The translations under genes were made by a program, and so were the position numbers. 15,889 bases of DNA from Verrucomicrobiia bacterium (GTDB lineage: Bacteria; Verrucomicrobiota; Verrucomicrobiia; Limisphaerales; UBA1319), in contig JADGRT010000018.1 in NCBI GenBank assembly GCA_017880715.1, positions 1 to 15,889 of the forward strand, read 5' to 3'. Below are positions 1-6,636 of the stretch, piece by piece (within the stretch, counting starts at the first letter, position 1; each line of letters opens with the position of its first letter). Below the pieces are notes generated by a model. The model was not told the origin of the DNA, did no database searches, and saw only the letters and a program-made list of their open reading frames with translations.

Positions 1-162
1 GTGCCCTTGCACACGTTGCGCGCGGATATTGATTACGGTTTTGCCGAGGCCAAGACGGTTTATGGCAAGATCGGGGTGAAGTGTTGGATTTGCAAAGGGG
101 AATCGACGGGAGAGAAGAAGGAAGCCGCGGTTTCCGCCCCGGCGCAGCCCGTAAGCGAGTAG
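1..162 (+). CDS. rpsC: 30S ribosomal protein S3, C-terminal fragment (5' end outside window)
   Basis: The frame is open from base 1 and ends at TAG 160-162, giving the last 53 residues. The stretch LRADIDYGFAEAKTVYGKIG followed by GVKCWICKGE matches the conserved C-terminal end of S3, where most bacteria have GVKVWIYKGE. S3 sits in the 30S head near the mRNA entry channel. After the conserved end comes a short tail rich in Lys, Ala, Pro and Glu, as in many S3 proteins. The two Cys in CWIC replace the more usual Val and Tyr. The gene lies directly upstream of rplP with a 27-nt gap, the standard S10-operon order rpsC-rplP-rpmC-rpsQ. The start cannot be judged because it lies outside the window. 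Confidence 0.95.
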   Translation: MPLHTLRADIDYGFAEAKTVYGKIGVKCWICKGESTGEKKEAAVSAPAQPVSE

Positions 163-189
163 CGCGAATTATTTTTATAAGGATTGACT

Positions 190-615
190 ATGGCGTTAAT
201 GCCTGCTCGAGTTAAGTACCGAAAAATGCAGCGTGGGAGCCGCACAGGCATTGCCTCGCGGGGTGAGACCGTGGCGTTTGGCGAATATGGCCTGCAGTCC
301 ACGGAGCGCTGCTGGCTGGACACCAAACAGATTGAAGCCGCGCGCGTGGCGGTAACCCGATTCATGAAGCGCCGCGGCAAAGTGTGGCTGCGTGTGTTTC
401 CGGATAAATCAATCACCAAAAAGCCGTTGGAAACGCGTATGGGCAAGGGCAAGGCCCCGGTGGTGTCCTGGATCGCGGTGATTCGCCCGGCGAACGTGCT
501 GATCGAGGTGGACGGCGTGACGGAGGCGGTGGCCCGGGAGGCCATGCGTCTGGCGGCCAACAAGCTACCCATGCGCACGAAATTCATCAGCCGGCATCGT
601 TTGGCGCGCAGCTAA
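190..615 (+). CDS. rplP: 50S ribosomal protein L16
   Basis: The 141-residue product matches L16 over its whole length (family about 136-140). It has the basic N-terminus PARVKYRKMQRGSRTG, the FGEYGLQS block near residues 30-37, and the RMGKGKAP loop at residues 83-90. That loop corresponds to the conserved RMGxGKG region near the peptidyl transferase centre and the A-site tRNA elbow. I chose ATG 190 because AAGGA (179-183) lies 6 nt upstream. A TTG two codons earlier (184) is in frame but would overlap that SD. ATG 205 would give the shorter form that begins MPARVKYRKM and has no SD. The gene is followed by rpmC after 10 nt. Confidence 0.96.
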   Translation: MALMPARVKYRKMQRGSRTGIASRGETVAFGEYGLQSTERCWLDTKQIEAARVAVTRFMKRRGKVWLRVFPDKSITKKPLETRMGKGKAPVVSWIAVIRPANVLIEVDGVTEAVAREAMRLAANKLPMRTKFISRHRLARS

Positions 616-625
616 ATTCACGACC

Positions 626-823
626 ATGAAAATGTCAGAGTTGAAAGATTTAACGGTGACGGAATTGACGGCCAAAGGCCGCGATTTGCGGCAGGAGTTG
701 TTTAATCTGCGCCTGCAGCAGGCCAGCAGCCAGTTGGAAAAGTCATCGCGCCTGCGCCAGTTGCGACGTGGTGTCGCACGGGTGGAAACGCAGATTTCGG
801 TGGTGCGCAAGAAAGCAGCCTGA
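626..823 (+). CDS. rpmC: 50S ribosomal protein L29
   Basis: This 65-residue protein of two helices is the usual L29 size. It has the typical start MKMSELKDLTVTEL and the hallmark block RQELFNLRLQQASSQLEKSS (about residues 22-41), which corresponds to the family pattern LRxELFNLRFQxAxGQLEN. L29 binds domain I of 23S rRNA next to L23 at the peptide exit tunnel and contributes to docking of trigger factor and SRP. The start ATG 626 is preceded by CACGACC with no Shine-Dalgarno. ATG 632, two codons in, is possible but equally lacks one. The gene sits between rplP and rpsQ in the conserved order. Confidence 0.95.
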   Translation: MKMSELKDLTVTELTAKGRDLRQELFNLRLQQASSQLEKSSRLRQLRRGVARVETQISVVRKKAA

Positions 824-833
824 GTAGAAGCTT

Positions 834-1124
834 ATGTCCAATTCTCCAGAGGTTCGATCACATCGTAAGGAACGCGTGGGCGAGGTGCTCTCCGCCAAGA
901 TGGCCAAGACCATCGTGGTGCGGGTGGAACGCCGGTTCCAGCATCCGAAGTTCAAGAAGGTCGTGACCGCCTATCACAAGTTTGTGGCGCACGATGAAAA
1001 GGGCGAGGCGAAGGCGGGCGACCGGGTGCGCATCCAGGAAACCCGGCCGCTGTCGAAGACCAAACGGTGGCGTTTGGTGGAAGTCGTGGAACGTAAGCAG
1101 GAAGCTGCGCCAGTGGCTGCCTGA
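834..1124 (+). CDS. rpsQ: 30S ribosomal protein S17
   Basis: The 96-residue OB-fold protein fits S17. The core RKERVGEVLSAKMAKTIVV (from about residue 11) matches the family pattern xRKxxxGxVxSxKMxKTIVV, and RFQHPKFKKVV, YHKFVAHDE, AGDRVRIQETRPLSKTKRW and LVEVVER follow in order. S17 is a primary binder of 16S rRNA helices 7 and 11. The body is slightly longer than the common 82-88 residues because of an 8-9 residue leader and an Ala-rich tail. The start ATG 834 follows GAAGCTT with no SD. It is spaced 10 nt from rpmC and 14 nt from rplN. Confidence 0.96.
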   Translation: MSNSPEVRSHRKERVGEVLSAKMAKTIVVRVERRFQHPKFKKVVTAYHKFVAHDEKGEAKAGDRVRIQETRPLSKTKRWRLVEVVERKQEAAPVAA

Positions 1125-1138
1125 GAGAGGAACCGATT

Positions 1139-1504
1139 ATGCTGCAATTACGATCTATTCTCGATGTGGCCGACAACAGCGGCGCCAAACGCGCCGCCAC
1201 GATCGGGGTGCTGGGCCGAAATCAACGTTACGCCCGGGTCGGCGACGTCATCAAGGCCCACGTCAAGGAAGCGACGCCGGATGGGACCGTGAAAAAGGGC
1301 GAGGTGGTGGATGGCGTGGTGGTGCGGACCCGCAAAACGATCCGCCGAAGCGATGGTTCCTTTCTCCGGTTCGACAGCAACGCGATGGTGATTATCGACA
1401 AAGACAATAATCCGCGGGGAACCCGAATTTTCGGCCCGGTCGCCCGGGAACTGCGAGATCGCAAGTTTATGAAGATCATTTCCCTGGCCCCGGAAGTTAT
1501 TTGA
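1139..1504 (+). CDS. rplN: 50S ribosomal protein L14
   Basis: This is a full-length (121 residues) and highly conserved L14. It starts MLQLRSILDVADNSGAKRA and contains ARVGDVIKAHVKEATPDGTV, then VVDGVVVRTRKTIRRSDGS, the block FDSNAMVIIDKDNNPRGTRI, and the C-terminal GPVARELRDRKFMKIISLAPEV. L14 binds 23S rRNA and forms an intersubunit bridge with 16S rRNA; the ribosome-silencing factor RsfS also docks on it. A GAGG-type SD lies 8 nt before ATG 1139. The only oddity is the terminal VI in place of the usual VL. Downstream rplX starts 4 nt after the stop, which suggests translational coupling. Confidence 0.98.
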   Translation: MLQLRSILDVADNSGAKRAATIGVLGRNQRYARVGDVIKAHVKEATPDGTVKKGEVVDGVVVRTRKTIRRSDGSFLRFDSNAMVIIDKDNNPRGTRIFGPVARELRDRKFMKIISLAPEVI

Positions 1505-1508
1505 AGTT

Positions 1509-1787
1509 ATGCCCAAGATGCATGTAAAGAAAGGCGATGAGGTGGTCGTTGTGGCCGGCACGGAGCGCAGCAAGCGCGGCAAAGTTTTATTTTTGTCGCC
1601 GAAAAAACAGCGCGTCATCGTGGAAGGCATCAAGATGATCAAAAAGCACATGCGGAAAAGCCAACAACATCCGCAGGGAGCGATTGTCGAGCGGGAGGGG
1701 TCTATTCATGTTTCCAACGTGATGCGGGCCTCCGAATATGACGCCCGTGCCGCCCGCCGCACGGGGAACGCACCTGTCTCAGTCTAA
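1509..1787 (+). CDS. rplX: 50S ribosomal protein L24
   Basis: The 92-residue product carries the N-terminal KOW motif of L24: HVKKGDEVVVVAGTERSKRG then KVLFLSPKKQRVIVEGI. It continues with the family stretch MIKKHMRKSQQHPQGAIVER and SIHVSNVM. L24 initiates 50S assembly by binding the 5' end of 23S rRNA and sits by the exit tunnel. After SNVM the usual tail is replaced by RASEYDARAARRTGNAPVSV, so the C-terminus is lineage-specific and has no CxxC zinc pair. The start ATG 1509 has no SD and lies 4 nt after the rplN stop, so reinitiation or coupling is likely. Confidence 0.95.
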   Translation: MPKMHVKKGDEVVVVAGTERSKRGKVLFLSPKKQRVIVEGIKMIKKHMRKSQQHPQGAIVEREGSIHVSNVMRASEYDARAARRTGNAPVSV

Positions 1788-1796
1788 CGCCAGACC

Positions 1797-2342
1797 ATGA
1801 AAGCCAGATTGTATCAACGCTATGCGGAAGTGGTTCGCCCCGCTCTGATGGAGAAGTGGAAATATACGAATGTCCATCAAGTGCCCCGATTGGAGAAGAT
1901 CGTGGTGCACATGGGGGTCAGTGCTTCGCTCGAAAAGGGAGCGGTGGACGATGCCGTGCGCGACCTGACTTCGATTACCGGGCGCAAGCCGGTGATCGAC
2001 AAGTCCCGCAAGAGCATTGCCAATTTCAAACTGCGCGAGGGGCAGCCGATTGGCTGTCATGTAACGCTGCGGCGCGACGTGATGTACGAGTTTCTGGATC
2101 GGTTGGCGGCGGCGGCGCTGCCCCGGATTCGCGACTTCCGCGGGATTTCCAGCCGGGCCTTCGACGGCCGGGGGAATTATTCCATGGGCATCACGGAACA
2201 AACGATCTTTCCGGAAATCGAGGCCGACAAGATCAAGCGGACGCAGGGCATGGACATCACCCTGGTGACCACCGCCAAGACAAACGCCGAGGCGTTGGAT
2301 CTGCTCAAACAGATGGGTTTACCTTTTGCGGAAGGAAGATAA
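1797..2342 (+). CDS. rplE: 50S ribosomal protein L5
   Basis: This 181-residue protein has the normal L5 length. The family blocks are present in order: YQRYAEVVRPALMEKWKYTN, VPRLEKIVVHMGV, ITGRKPVIDKSRKSIANFKL, REGQPIGCHVTLRRDVMYEF, LDRLAAAALPRIRDFRGIS, FDGRGNYSMGITEQTIFPEI and GMDITLVTTAKT. L5 binds 5S rRNA and contacts the P-site tRNA and S13 through bridge B1b. The start ATG 1797 is preceded by CGCCAGACC without an SD. The 3' end contains AAGGAAG, which can serve as the SD for rpsN 2 nt downstream. Confidence 0.97.
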   Translation: MKARLYQRYAEVVRPALMEKWKYTNVHQVPRLEKIVVHMGVSASLEKGAVDDAVRDLTSITGRKPVIDKSRKSIANFKLREGQPIGCHVTLRRDVMYEFLDRLAAAALPRIRDFRGISSRAFDGRGNYSMGITEQTIFPEIEADKIKRTQGMDITLVTTAKTNAEALDLLKQMGLPFAEGR

Positions 2343-2344
2343 CT

Positions 2345-2614
2345 ATGGCGAAAAAAGCGTGGATTGAGCGCGACAAGAAACGTCGCGCGTTAGTTAAAAA
2401 ATACGCCCCCTTGCGGGCCGAATTGAAGGCCAAGCGTGATTACGCCGGTCTGGCCCAAATTCCCCGAAACGCCAGCCCGGTGCGGGTAACAAACCGCTGC
2501 CAGCTCAGCGGTCGCCGGCACGCGTATCTGCGGAAATTCGGCGTGTCCCGTTTAGAGTTCCGGCATTTGGCGATGAACGGCATGATCCCGGGGGTCACCA
2601 AAGCCAGTTGGTAA
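2345..2614 (+). CDS. rpsN: 30S ribosomal protein S14, long zinc-free (C-) form
   Basis: The 89-residue product reads MAKKAWIERDKKRRALVKKY, then YAGLAQIPRNASPVRVTNRC, and ends LAMNGMIPGVTKASW. This is the long C-minus form of S14. Only one Cys (NRC) is present where the short zinc form has two CxxC pairs, so no zinc ribbon can form. S14 binds the 16S rRNA 3' major domain in the 30S head beside S3 and S10. ATG 2345 is 2 nt after the rplE stop, with an AGGA within the end of rplE serving as SD. The same frame stays open upstream through rplE, but only this segment is S14. Confidence 0.97.
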   Translation: MAKKAWIERDKKRRALVKKYAPLRAELKAKRDYAGLAQIPRNASPVRVTNRCQLSGRRHAYLRKFGVSRLEFRHLAMNGMIPGVTKASW

Positions 2615-2618
2615 CGTT

Positions 2619-3005
2619 ATGATTGATCCTATTGCCGATTTGCTAACTTGTATTCGCAACGCCAGCCAGGCTTTATTGCCCGAGTTGACAGTGCCGCATT
2701 CCAAAGCCAAGGAAAACATCGTCCGCATCCTGAAAGAGGAAGGCTACCTCGCCGACTGCCAGGCGGAGGGCCAGCCGCGCAGAACCCTCCGCATTAAATT
2801 GAAGTACCAGGGTCGCAAAGGGGTGATCGCACACGTGCGCCGCATCAGCAAGCCGGGATTGCGCAAATATGTCCGGTCAACGGAAATTCCACGCGTGCTG
2901 GGCGGCATGGGGACGGTGGTTCTGTCCACCCCGCGCGGGGTGATGACCGGGGCGACCGCCCGCAAACAGAACCTGGGCGGCGAAGTCCTTTGTTACGTTT
3001 GGTAA
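2619..3005 (+). CDS. rpsH: 30S ribosomal protein S8
   Basis: At 128 residues this is a standard S8. It begins MIDPIADLLTCIRNASQALL, continues HSKAKENIVRILKEEGYLAD, and has the C-terminal domain signature STPRGVMTGATARKQNLGGE ending in VLCYVW. S8 binds helix 21 of 16S rRNA and, in Escherichia coli, represses the spc operon by binding mRNA near rplE. I see no obvious copy of that target here. The Thr usual at position 2 is Ile. The start ATG 2619 lies 4 nt after the rpsN stop in the context TAACGTT, with no SD, which suggests coupling to rpsN. Confidence 0.97.
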   Translation: MIDPIADLLTCIRNASQALLPELTVPHSKAKENIVRILKEEGYLADCQAEGQPRRTLRIKLKYQGRKGVIAHVRRISKPGLRKYVRSTEIPRVLGGMGTVVLSTPRGVMTGATARKQNLGGEVLCYVW

Positions 3006-3016
3006 TTTGAAACGTT

Positions 3017-3553
3017 ATGTCTAGAATTGGAAGACTACCGATCGTTATTCCTCCCACCGTGAAGGTGGAAATAAAGGACCAGCGGGTGTTTGTGGCAGGT
3101 CCCAAGGGAAAATTGGATTTTCAACTGCCCCAACGCACCTTGGTGGCCCTGGACGCCGGACGCCTGGTGGTGCGGCGCGAGGGGGACGACGCCAAGGCCA
3201 AGGCCTTGCATGGGTTGAGCCGGGCCATCCTCAACAATTTGGTTAAAGGGGTCAGCGAGGGCTTTGTGAAAAAGCTGGAGATTCAAGGGGTTGGTTTTAA
3301 GGCGATCGTTCAGGGGAAAAATTTAAACTTGAATCTTGGTTTTTCGCATCCGATCAACTACGCGATTCCCGACCAAATTAAAATTACCGTCGAGGAAAAT
3401 ACCAAGATTACCGTGGAAGGTCCCGACAAGCAGGTGGTGGGCAAGGTGGCGGCGGAAATCCGCAGCTATTACCCGCCGGAGCCCTACAAAGGCAAAGGCG
3501 TGCGCTATGTCGGCGAGAAAGTGGAGCGCAAGGAAGGCAAGACGGTACAATAA
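3017..3553 (+). CDS. rplF: 50S ribosomal protein L6
   Basis: This is a 178-residue L6 of normal length with the two repeated alpha/beta domains. Recognisable parts are MSRIGRLPIVIPPTVKVEI, VAGPKGKLDFQLP, LHGLSRAILNNLVKGVSEGF, KKLEIQGVGFKAIVQG, LGFSHPINYAIPDQI, and the family signature near the C-terminus, PPEPYKGKGVRYVGEKVERK. L6 lies at the base of the L7/L12 stalk near the sarcin-ricin loop. The start ATG 3017 has the context AAACGTT with no SD. The following gap to rplR (37 nt) contains a small hairpin. Confidence 0.97.
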   Translation: MSRIGRLPIVIPPTVKVEIKDQRVFVAGPKGKLDFQLPQRTLVALDAGRLVVRREGDDAKAKALHGLSRAILNNLVKGVSEGFVKKLEIQGVGFKAIVQGKNLNLNLGFSHPINYAIPDQIKITVEENTKITVEGPDKQVVGKVAAEIRSYYPPEPYKGKGVRYVGEKVERKEGKTVQ

Positions 3554-3561
3554 TGTTTAGC

Positions 3562-3581
3562 GTTACGGCCTAATCCGTGAC
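3562..3581 (+). other. small hairpin in the rplF-rplR spacer
   Basis: GTTACGG (3562-3568) can pair with CCGTGAC (3575-3581) around a six-base CCTAAT loop, giving seven base pairs including one T-G pair. There is no U-tract, so it is not an intrinsic terminator. It lies 9 nt before the rplR ATG (3591), where no Shine-Dalgarno is present, so it could influence initiation or simply be a chance fold. Confidence 0.35.
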
Positions 3582-3590
3582 CATGACCAC

Positions 3591-3956
3591 ATGAGAATCG
3601 AGAAGAAACAAAGCCTGAGACAGTTGCGCCGCTGGCGGATACGTAAAAAGGTGTCCGGCACCGCGCAGCGCCCGCGACTGAGCGTTAAATTTACGAACCA
3701 GCACATTCATGTGCAGTTCATCGACGACACGGTTGGAGCGACGCTGGCGGCGGTGTCCACCGTGAGCAAGACCATTCCCGACCGGGAAAAAGTCAAGGCC
3801 AACGTGACGACTGCCAAGCAGGTGGGCGCGCTGGCGGCCGCAGCGGCGAAAGAGAAGGGCATCCAACAGGTGGTGTTCGATCGCGCGGGAGCTCGGTACC
3901 ATGGCAAGGTCAAGGCTTTGGCCGACGCGGCGCGGGAGGCGGGCTTAATTTTCTAA
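3591..3956 (+). CDS. rplR: 50S ribosomal protein L18
   Basis: The 121-residue protein has the L18 layout. A basic N-terminal arm (MRIEKKQSLRQLRRWRIRKK) is followed by the conserved GTAQRPRLSVKFTNQHIHVQ and FIDDTVGATLAAVST, then KQVGALAAAAAKEKGIQQVV, and ends FDRAGARYHGKVKALADAAR and EAGLIF. L18 binds 5S rRNA and, with L5, delivers it to the 50S subunit. The start ATG 3591 follows GACCAC with no SD. A potential hairpin sits just upstream. An ATG at 3583 is out of frame and stops at once. Confidence 0.97.
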   Translation: MRIEKKQSLRQLRRWRIRKKVSGTAQRPRLSVKFTNQHIHVQFIDDTVGATLAAVSTVSKTIPDREKVKANVTTAKQVGALAAAAAKEKGIQQVVFDRAGARYHGKVKALADAAREAGLIF

Positions 3957-3975
3957 TCCAAAACAGGAGATAACT

Positions 3976-4641
3976 GTGTCGGAACCAACCAAAATATTTA
4001 GCGGTGGCGGGCGCGGCGGCAATACCGGCGGGCGGGGATTCGGCGGCGGCAAAATGGGGCGCGGACCCCGCCGTGGCCGTCCGGGATCGGAGCCGGAATT
4101 GAATGCGGCCGGGGAACCCGTCAACGAACTCACCGAGAAAGTGGTGTTCATCAACCGGTCGGCCAAGGTGGTGAAAGGCGGCCGCCGCTTCAGTTTTAGC
4201 GCGCTGGTGGTGGCGGGCGACCGGCGGGGCCGGGTGGGTTTGGGTTTAGGCAAGGCGGGCGAAGTCGCCGACGCCATCCGCAAGGGGGGGGATATTGCCA
4301 AGCGCCAACTCGAAACCATGGCCGTGGTCAATAACACCATCCCGCACGAGGTCAGGTGTCGCTACGGCGGCGCCGAAGTGTTGCTGCGGCCCGCTTCACC
4401 CGGCACGGGTATCATTGCCGGCAAGACGGTGCGGGCCGTGGTCGAGGCTGCGGGTGTGAAGAACATCCTGACCAAATCGCTGGGCTCGAACAACGCGGCC
4501 AATGTGGCCAAAGCGACGCTCGCCGGTTTGCGCCTGTTGCGGCGGCGGGAAGACATCTTTCGCAGTCGCGGCATCATCCTCAAGCCAAAATCAGCAGCGG
4601 TGGTTCCCGTTTCCGAGCCCATTCAAGTTTCTGCAAGTTAG
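3976..4641 (+). CDS. rpsE: 30S ribosomal protein S5 with Gly/Arg-rich N-terminal extension
   Basis: The conserved S5 body begins near residue 51 (NELTEKVVFINRSAKVVKGG) and continues RRFSFSALVVAGDRRGRVGL, GLGKAGEVADAIRKG, the loop block RPASPGTGIIAGKTVRAVVE and LGSNNAANVAKATLAGL. S5 acts at the mRNA entrance and in decoding accuracy. The total of 221 residues exceeds the usual 160-175 because of about 45 N-terminal residues dominated by Gly and Arg with several RGG- and GGG-type steps. GTG 3976 is chosen as start because AGGAG (3965-3969) is 6 nt upstream. No other in-frame start with an SD precedes the conserved part. The stop is 5 nt before rplO, with no rpmD between. Confidence 0.96.
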   Translation: MSEPTKIFSGGGRGGNTGGRGFGGGKMGRGPRRGRPGSEPELNAAGEPVNELTEKVVFINRSAKVVKGGRRFSFSALVVAGDRRGRVGLGLGKAGEVADAIRKGGDIAKRQLETMAVVNNTIPHEVRCRYGGAEVLLRPASPGTGIIAGKTVRAVVEAAGVKNILTKSLGSNNAANVAKATLAGLRLLRRREDIFRSRGIILKPKSAAVVPVSEPIQVSAS

Positions 4642-4646
4642 TAGCT

Positions 4647-5120
4647 ATGCGATTACATGATATTAAACCCCGTCCGGGATCGACGCATCGCCGCAAACGG
4701 CTTGGCCAGGGTGAATCCAGCGGCCATGGCAAGACCAGCGGCCGCGGAGGCAAAGGCCAGTCGGCGCGTTCCGGTTCGTCGATTCGACCGGGTTTCGAAG
4801 GCGGTCAGATGCCCTTGATCCGGCGCATGCCGAAGCGCGGGTTCAATAACGCCAACTTCAAGACCTATTATGCGCCGGTGAATCTGGATTCGCTCAATCG
4901 CTTCGAAGACGGAGCCAAGGTCGATGAAGCCGCCCTAATTACTCTGGGATTGGCGAACCAGGCCAAGGCGGGCGTCAAAATCCTGGGTCGGGGAGAGCTG
5001 AAGAAGAAGCTGACCGTGTGTGCCCACGCTTTCAGCGCTACGGCCCGCAAACAGATCGAAAGTCTGGGCGGTTCCTGCGAAGTGACCGGCGCTCAGCCGG
5101 TGGCCGCGCCAGCTAAATAA
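4647..5120 (+). CDS. rplO: 50S ribosomal protein L15
   Basis: The product of 157 residues starts MRLHDIKPRPGSTHRRKRLG and continues with the Gly-rich signature SGHGKTSGRGGKGQSARSGS, then GFEGGQMPLIRRMPKRGFNN. The C-terminal half has VKILGRGELKKKLTVCAHAF and SATARKQIESLGGS. L15 is a late-assembly 50S protein that threads into 23S rRNA. ATG 4647 fits the family N-terminus exactly. An open frame extends about 290 nt further upstream inside rpsE but has no L15 homology. rpmD, usually just before rplO, is absent. The Ala/Pro tail (AQPVAAPAK) is slightly extended. Confidence 0.97.
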   Translation: MRLHDIKPRPGSTHRRKRLGQGESSGHGKTSGRGGKGQSARSGSSIRPGFEGGQMPLIRRMPKRGFNNANFKTYYAPVNLDSLNRFEDGAKVDEAALITLGLANQAKAGVKILGRGELKKKLTVCAHAFSATARKQIESLGGSCEVTGAQPVAAPAK

Positions 5121-5142
5121 CCTTTCTAGCATTCGCCCTCCC

Positions 5143-6519
5143 ATGTTTGCCAACATCGCCAACAACTTTGCCAACTGTTTCAAGATTCCGGAACTGAAGT
5201 CCCGCATTCTGTTCACCTTGCTGATTTTGGGGATCTGCCGATTGGTGGCCATCATTCAAGTGCCCGGCCTGGATGGGGCGGCTTTGAGCGAGTTCATGAA
5301 GGCTAACGCCCAGACGTCGGGATCCTCCCTGCTGGGCATGTACAGCCTGTTCACCGGCGGCGCGATGGAGCGTTGCGCGATCGGCGCACTGGGCATCATG
5401 CCGTATATCAGCGCCACGATCATCATTCAGTTGTTGTCGGCGGTGGTTCCCCAGTTGAGTAAACTGGCGCGCGAAGAGGGCGGCCGGACCAAGTTGATAC
5501 AGTACGGGCGGTATTTGACGCTGGTGCTTTGTCTGGGGCAAGGCTTGGTGATGTCCATCGGGTGGGAGCACGCGGAGAAAATATTCCCTGGTTTCCAAGG
5601 CCGACTGGTGCTGTCCGACAATCTCTGGTGGTATCGGATTCAGACGACTCTGATGCTGACGACGGGAACCTTGTTGCTGATGTGGCTGGGCGAGCAGATT
5701 ACCGATCGCGGCATCGGCAATGGTGTTTCGCTGGTGATCACGATTGGCATTCTGGCGCGCTTGCCGCAGGCCGGGCAGGGCCTGACCGATATGTTCTTCC
5801 CGGCGGCGGGGGAGTCGAAATTTCATCCCTTTCATTTGGTTGCCATGATTTTGCTGCTGCTCGCCGTGGTGGCTGGAGTTATTGCGGTGACCCAGGCGCA
5901 GCGGAAAATACCGGTGCAATATGCCCAGCGAACGGTGGGTCGCAAATCGTATGCGGGTTCGAGTTCATTCATGCCGCTGCGGGTGAATTATGCGGGTGTC
6001 ATGCCGATCATCTTCGCCCAGGCGATTCTGATGTTTCCGGAGAAGATATTTCAATTTCTGGGAGCGAGTTTCAATTTGAAGATCTTGAAGGACATTGCGC
6101 TGCATTTGCAGGAAGGGGCCGGGCTCTATTTAACCTTGTACGCGCTCATGATCCTGTTCTTTTCCTACTTCTGGGTGGCGACCCAGTTTAACGAACTACA
6201 GATTGCGGACGACCTGAAGAAATATGGCGGATACATACCGGGAGTGCGGCCGGGGCAGGCGACCAGTTCTTTCCTGCACCACGCCATGAGCCGCATCACG
6301 CTGGCGGGTGCGATTTTCCTGACCATTATCGCCATCATCCCCATTATTTTGTCCCGCGCGATGGGCGTGCCGTATGTGGTGGCCAGTTTCTTCGGCGGCA
6401 CGAGCATGTTGATCGTGGTGGGCGTTTTGTTGGACACCATGCGGCAGGTGGAGACCCATTTGTTGATGCGGCATTACGATGGCTTCCTGAAGAAAGGCCG
6501 CCTGCGCGGACGGTTCTAA
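5143..6519 (+). CDS. secY: protein translocase subunit SecY
   Basis: The 458-residue product is a multi-spanning inner-membrane protein with the expected ten hydrophobic segments. Landmarks are the cytoplasmic N-terminal helix (FKIPELKSRILFTLLILGIC), the plug region after IQVPGLDG, the block IGALGIMPYISATIIIQLL, the motif ITDRGIGNGVSLVITIGI, QRKIPVQYAQRTVG, the family stretch LKKYGGYIPGVRPGQAT, and a C-terminal tail MRHYDGFLKKGRLRGRF. SecY is the protein-conducting channel with SecE and SecG. The 22-nt gap after rplO contains no SD. The gene is followed by a 117-nt non-coding gap and then map, where many genomes have adk. Confidence 0.97.
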   Translation: MFANIANNFANCFKIPELKSRILFTLLILGICRLVAIIQVPGLDGAALSEFMKANAQTSGSSLLGMYSLFTGGAMERCAIGALGIMPYISATIIIQLLSAVVPQLSKLAREEGGRTKLIQYGRYLTLVLCLGQGLVMSIGWEHAEKIFPGFQGRLVLSDNLWWYRIQTTLMLTTGTLLLMWLGEQITDRGIGNGVSLVITIGILARLPQAGQGLTDMFFPAAGESKFHPFHLVAMILLLLAVVAGVIAVTQAQRKIPVQYAQRTVGRKSYAGSSSFMPLRVNYAGVMPIIFAQAILMFPEKIFQFLGASFNLKILKDIALHLQEGAGLYLTLYALMILFFSYFWVATQFNELQIADDLKKYGGYIPGVRPGQATSSFLHHAMSRITLAGAIFLTIIAIIPIILSRAMGVPYVVASFFGGTSMLIVVGVLLDTMRQVETHLLMRHYDGFLKKGRLRGRF

Positions 6520-6636
6520 GGATGTTGCCCGGGCGACAACCTCGGCCAGCGAAGTGCGGAACGTAATGCCGTAGCGGGCGGAAAATTTAGGCGGGCGAGC
6601 GATCATGGGAACCGGTGCAATGGCGGAGAGCAGCCG
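6520..6636 (+). other. 117-nt secY-map spacer, no gene (adk absent)
   Basis: Many bacteria carry adk between secY and map. Here I see no adenylate kinase P-loop (GxPGxGKGT) in any frame. The only small frames are a 14-codon one from ATG 6522 and an 11-codon one from ATG 6605, whose TGA overlaps the map start (CGATGA). Neither resembles a known protein. A GGAG about 8 nt before ATG 6637 probably serves map. Confidence 0.6.

Noticed and set aside
1856..2344. Extended N-terminus for rpsN reading through rplE
   Set aside because: The S14 family start MAKK is at 2345. Upstream residues are out-of-frame rplE and nothing like S14.
5113..5919. 268-codon - strand frame rich in Gln, His and Arg opposite secY
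   Set aside because: The composition is what the reverse complement of a membrane protein gene yields, and secY is certain.
5529..6191. 220-codon + strand frame inside secY
   Set aside because: Lies in the +1/+2 frame of an intact secY. No similarity to a known protein and no start signal.
6522..6566. 14-codon frame MLPGRQPRPAKCGT after secY as a leader peptide or adk relic
   Set aside because: Too short, no SD, no similarity to adenylate kinase, no attenuator structure seen.
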